From positions 1-34,299 of the forward strand of contig JAFTLQ010000018.1 of the NCBI GenBank assembly GCA_017455905.1: a DNA stretch of 34,299 bases. Reading direction: 5' to 3'. The notes beneath the pieces are model-generated. The model was not told the DNA's origin. It ran no database searches and worked only from the letters and a program-made list of their open reading frames with translations. Below, one piece after another: positions 33,231-34,299 of the stretch. The translations under genes were made by a program, and so were the position numbers. Positions within the stretch are counted from its first letter, which is position 1; every line of letters starts with the position of its first letter. The stretch is from Clostridia bacterium. GTDB taxonomy: Bacteria > Bacillota > Clostridia > Oscillospirales > CAG-272.

Positions 33231-34299
33231 TCATCGCTTCGCCTTCGGGATACAATCCTTCCAGCGCTCGGCGGTGGACAACGACTTTTTGAGCGACGCA
33301 AGACGCGCCTCCAGAAGGGCGATGCGATCGGCTGCGCGAGGATCATCGGCCGCATACATGCGGTGCAAGACCTCCAAACGGTGCAGCGTGTCGCGATAGG
33401 CAAGCAAGCGGCGCACGTTCATCAGCACGCTCTTTTTCTTCTTACGCGGCAAAGCGAGGTACTGCGCTCGTGTGTACGGAATGACCACGTGACCGTCGCT
33501 CGTCGGCGCATCGGCAAAGACAAAGGTCGGTGTCGGCGCGGACGTGCCGCGGCGCTTGACCGTCGGCTTCGACGTACGGCCGGGCACCGCCGATACGGCG
33601 GTCTCCTGGTCCGTCGGGTCGAGGGCGTCATACGCCTCATCCGTCAACTCGACGACGTCTTCTTCGCCGTCCTGCGCCAACGAAGCATCCGCCTCGTACG
33701 GCTCATCGGGCGCACACGCCGCCTCGGCGACGTCCTCCATGAGCTCGATCGGGAAGGCAAACGCCTCCACCGTTTCGGAGAACATCTCCTCGTCGAAGGT
33801 AAAGACCTCGTTCGTATCTACCTCGGTCACCGCGTCTGCCTCGGCGTCTTCATCGGACACAGGTGCTTCGGCGGTTTCCTCCAAAATTTCTTCAACGGCA
33901 GGTGCTTCGACGACCTCCGTCGCGATCTCCTCAGCAACGGGCTCTGCGACGACCTCCGTCGCGACTTCCTCGACGACAGGTGCTTCAACAGGCTCCGCTA
34001 CGACCTCCGCGATAGCGGGGCGTTCCTCGGCAACCACCTGCGGCGCGCCGTCGGTGACGGGGGCTTCCGCGGGCTCTGATGCGGCAGCGTCGGTCGGAGA
34101 ATCGGCTTTTTTGACAATCATGGTTGTCAAATCTGCCTTTTTGGCGTCTGCGGAACGATCACCGATGACCTTGATCAAGCCGCGCTCGATCAAAGCGGCA
34201 TCGTCCTCATACGGCAGGCGGTAATCCTCGGCCTCGCGCTCGATGCGGGCAAGTCCCTGCTCCTTCATCATCTGCGCGATCAGCTTGATCGCCTGGGCC
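33231..34299 (-). CDS. C-terminal part of an acidic low-complexity protein (truncated by the window)
   Basis: The reading frame is open to the right edge of the window (no stop between 34299 and 33231), so the true start lies outside; an internal ATG at 34271 is only one candidate. At least 355 residues are visible. They comprise a helical start (AQAIKLIAQMMKEQG), a long acidic Val/Glu/Ala/Pro repeat (VVAEPVEAPVVEEVATEV and variants, about 60-160), a further acidic stretch to about 230, and a basic helical C-terminus (RKKKKSVLMNVRRLLAYRDT, then a coiled-coil-like tail). No family is recognised. It lies 41 bases upstream of the SipW-type gene, same strand, no terminator between. Confidence 0.75.
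   Translation of the reverse strand, partial: AQAIKLIAQMMKEQGLARIEREAEDYRLPYEDDAALIERGLIKVIGDRSADAKKADLTTMIVKKADSPTDAAASEPAEAPVTDGAPQVVAEERPAIAEVVAEPVEAPVVEEVATEVVAEPVAEEIATEVVEAPAVEEILEETAEAPVSDEDAEADAVTEVDTNEVFTFDEEMFSETVEAFAFPIELMEDVAEAACAPDEPYEADASLAQDGEEDVVELTDEAYDALDPTDQETAVSAVPGRTSKPTVKRRGTSAPTPTFVFADAPTSDGHVVIPYTRAQYLALPRKKKKSVLMNVRRLLAYRDTLHRLEVLHRMYAADDPRAADRIALLEARLASLKKSLSTAERWKDCIPKAKR

Noticed and set aside
1..34299. CRISPR array, prophage, insertion sequence or tRNA gene
   Set aside because: No regularly spaced repeats, transposase or phage proteins were found, and the gaps show no cloverleaf-type sequence by eye; a tRNA scan was not run.

Overview
The window looks like chromosomal DNA from an anaerobic member of Bacillota, class Clostridia, probably an uncultured gut lineage. 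The grounds are a type III glutamine synthetase (GlnN), SepF, mini-ribonuclease III, a SipW-type signal peptidase, a CotH-family lipoprotein, strong AAAGGAG-type ribosome binding sites, TTGACA-N17-TATAAT promoters and a perfect CIRCE operator. Coding sequence is rich in G+C while intergenic stretches are A+T-rich. I see no phage, transposase, CRISPR array or tRNA gene. The assignment rests on gene content only.

Layout. 1-377: on the minus strand, what looks like an rRNA operon promoter with A/T-rich upstream element and leader; the 16S gene would lie beyond the left edge. 378-1737: a secreted nuclease and a small conserved protein. 2012-3898: htpG behind a CIRCE-controlled promoter. 3986-5819: a DUF362 protein and a PHP phosphatase, divergently transcribed. 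5881-7773: CotH-family lipoprotein. 7946-10369: PcrA/UvrD helicase. 10370-10762: non-coding, with a terminator and a cluster of DnaA-box-like sites. 10763-14457: operon mrnC-hisS-ygiQ. 14656-19513: cell-envelope operon yggS-sepF-yggT-lspA-rluD plus an unknown membrane-anchored surface protein. 19585-21675: glnN with a hairpin-rich leader. 21902-22726: MscS channel. 22783-25941: five minus-strand genes (free methionine sulfoxide reductase, DUF89 phosphatase, PsiE-like membrane protein, phosphoglycolate-phosphatase-like HAD, HD hydrolase). 26171-29917 and 30315-32603: two convergent membrane cyclic-di-GMP proteins separated by about 400 bp of dispersed-repeat sequence. 32566-34299: SipW-type signal peptidase and the C-terminal part of an acidic low-complexity protein running off the right edge.

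How the genes fit together. Most of the window is housekeeping: translation (hisS, mrnC, rluD, rrn), division and lipoprotein maturation (sepF, lspA), repair (pcrA), nitrogen assimilation (glnN), protein folding (htpG). Three parts go beyond that. The right-hand block joins cyclic-di-GMP turnover to a SipW-type peptidase, a combination that suggests control of surface or matrix protein export. The msrC-DUF89-gph block reads like a metabolite-damage-repair operon. The glnN leader has two adjacent hairpins, the first followed by a U-tract and starting almost at the predicted transcription start, which suggests attenuation. Functions are from my own recognition of families; no database search was run.
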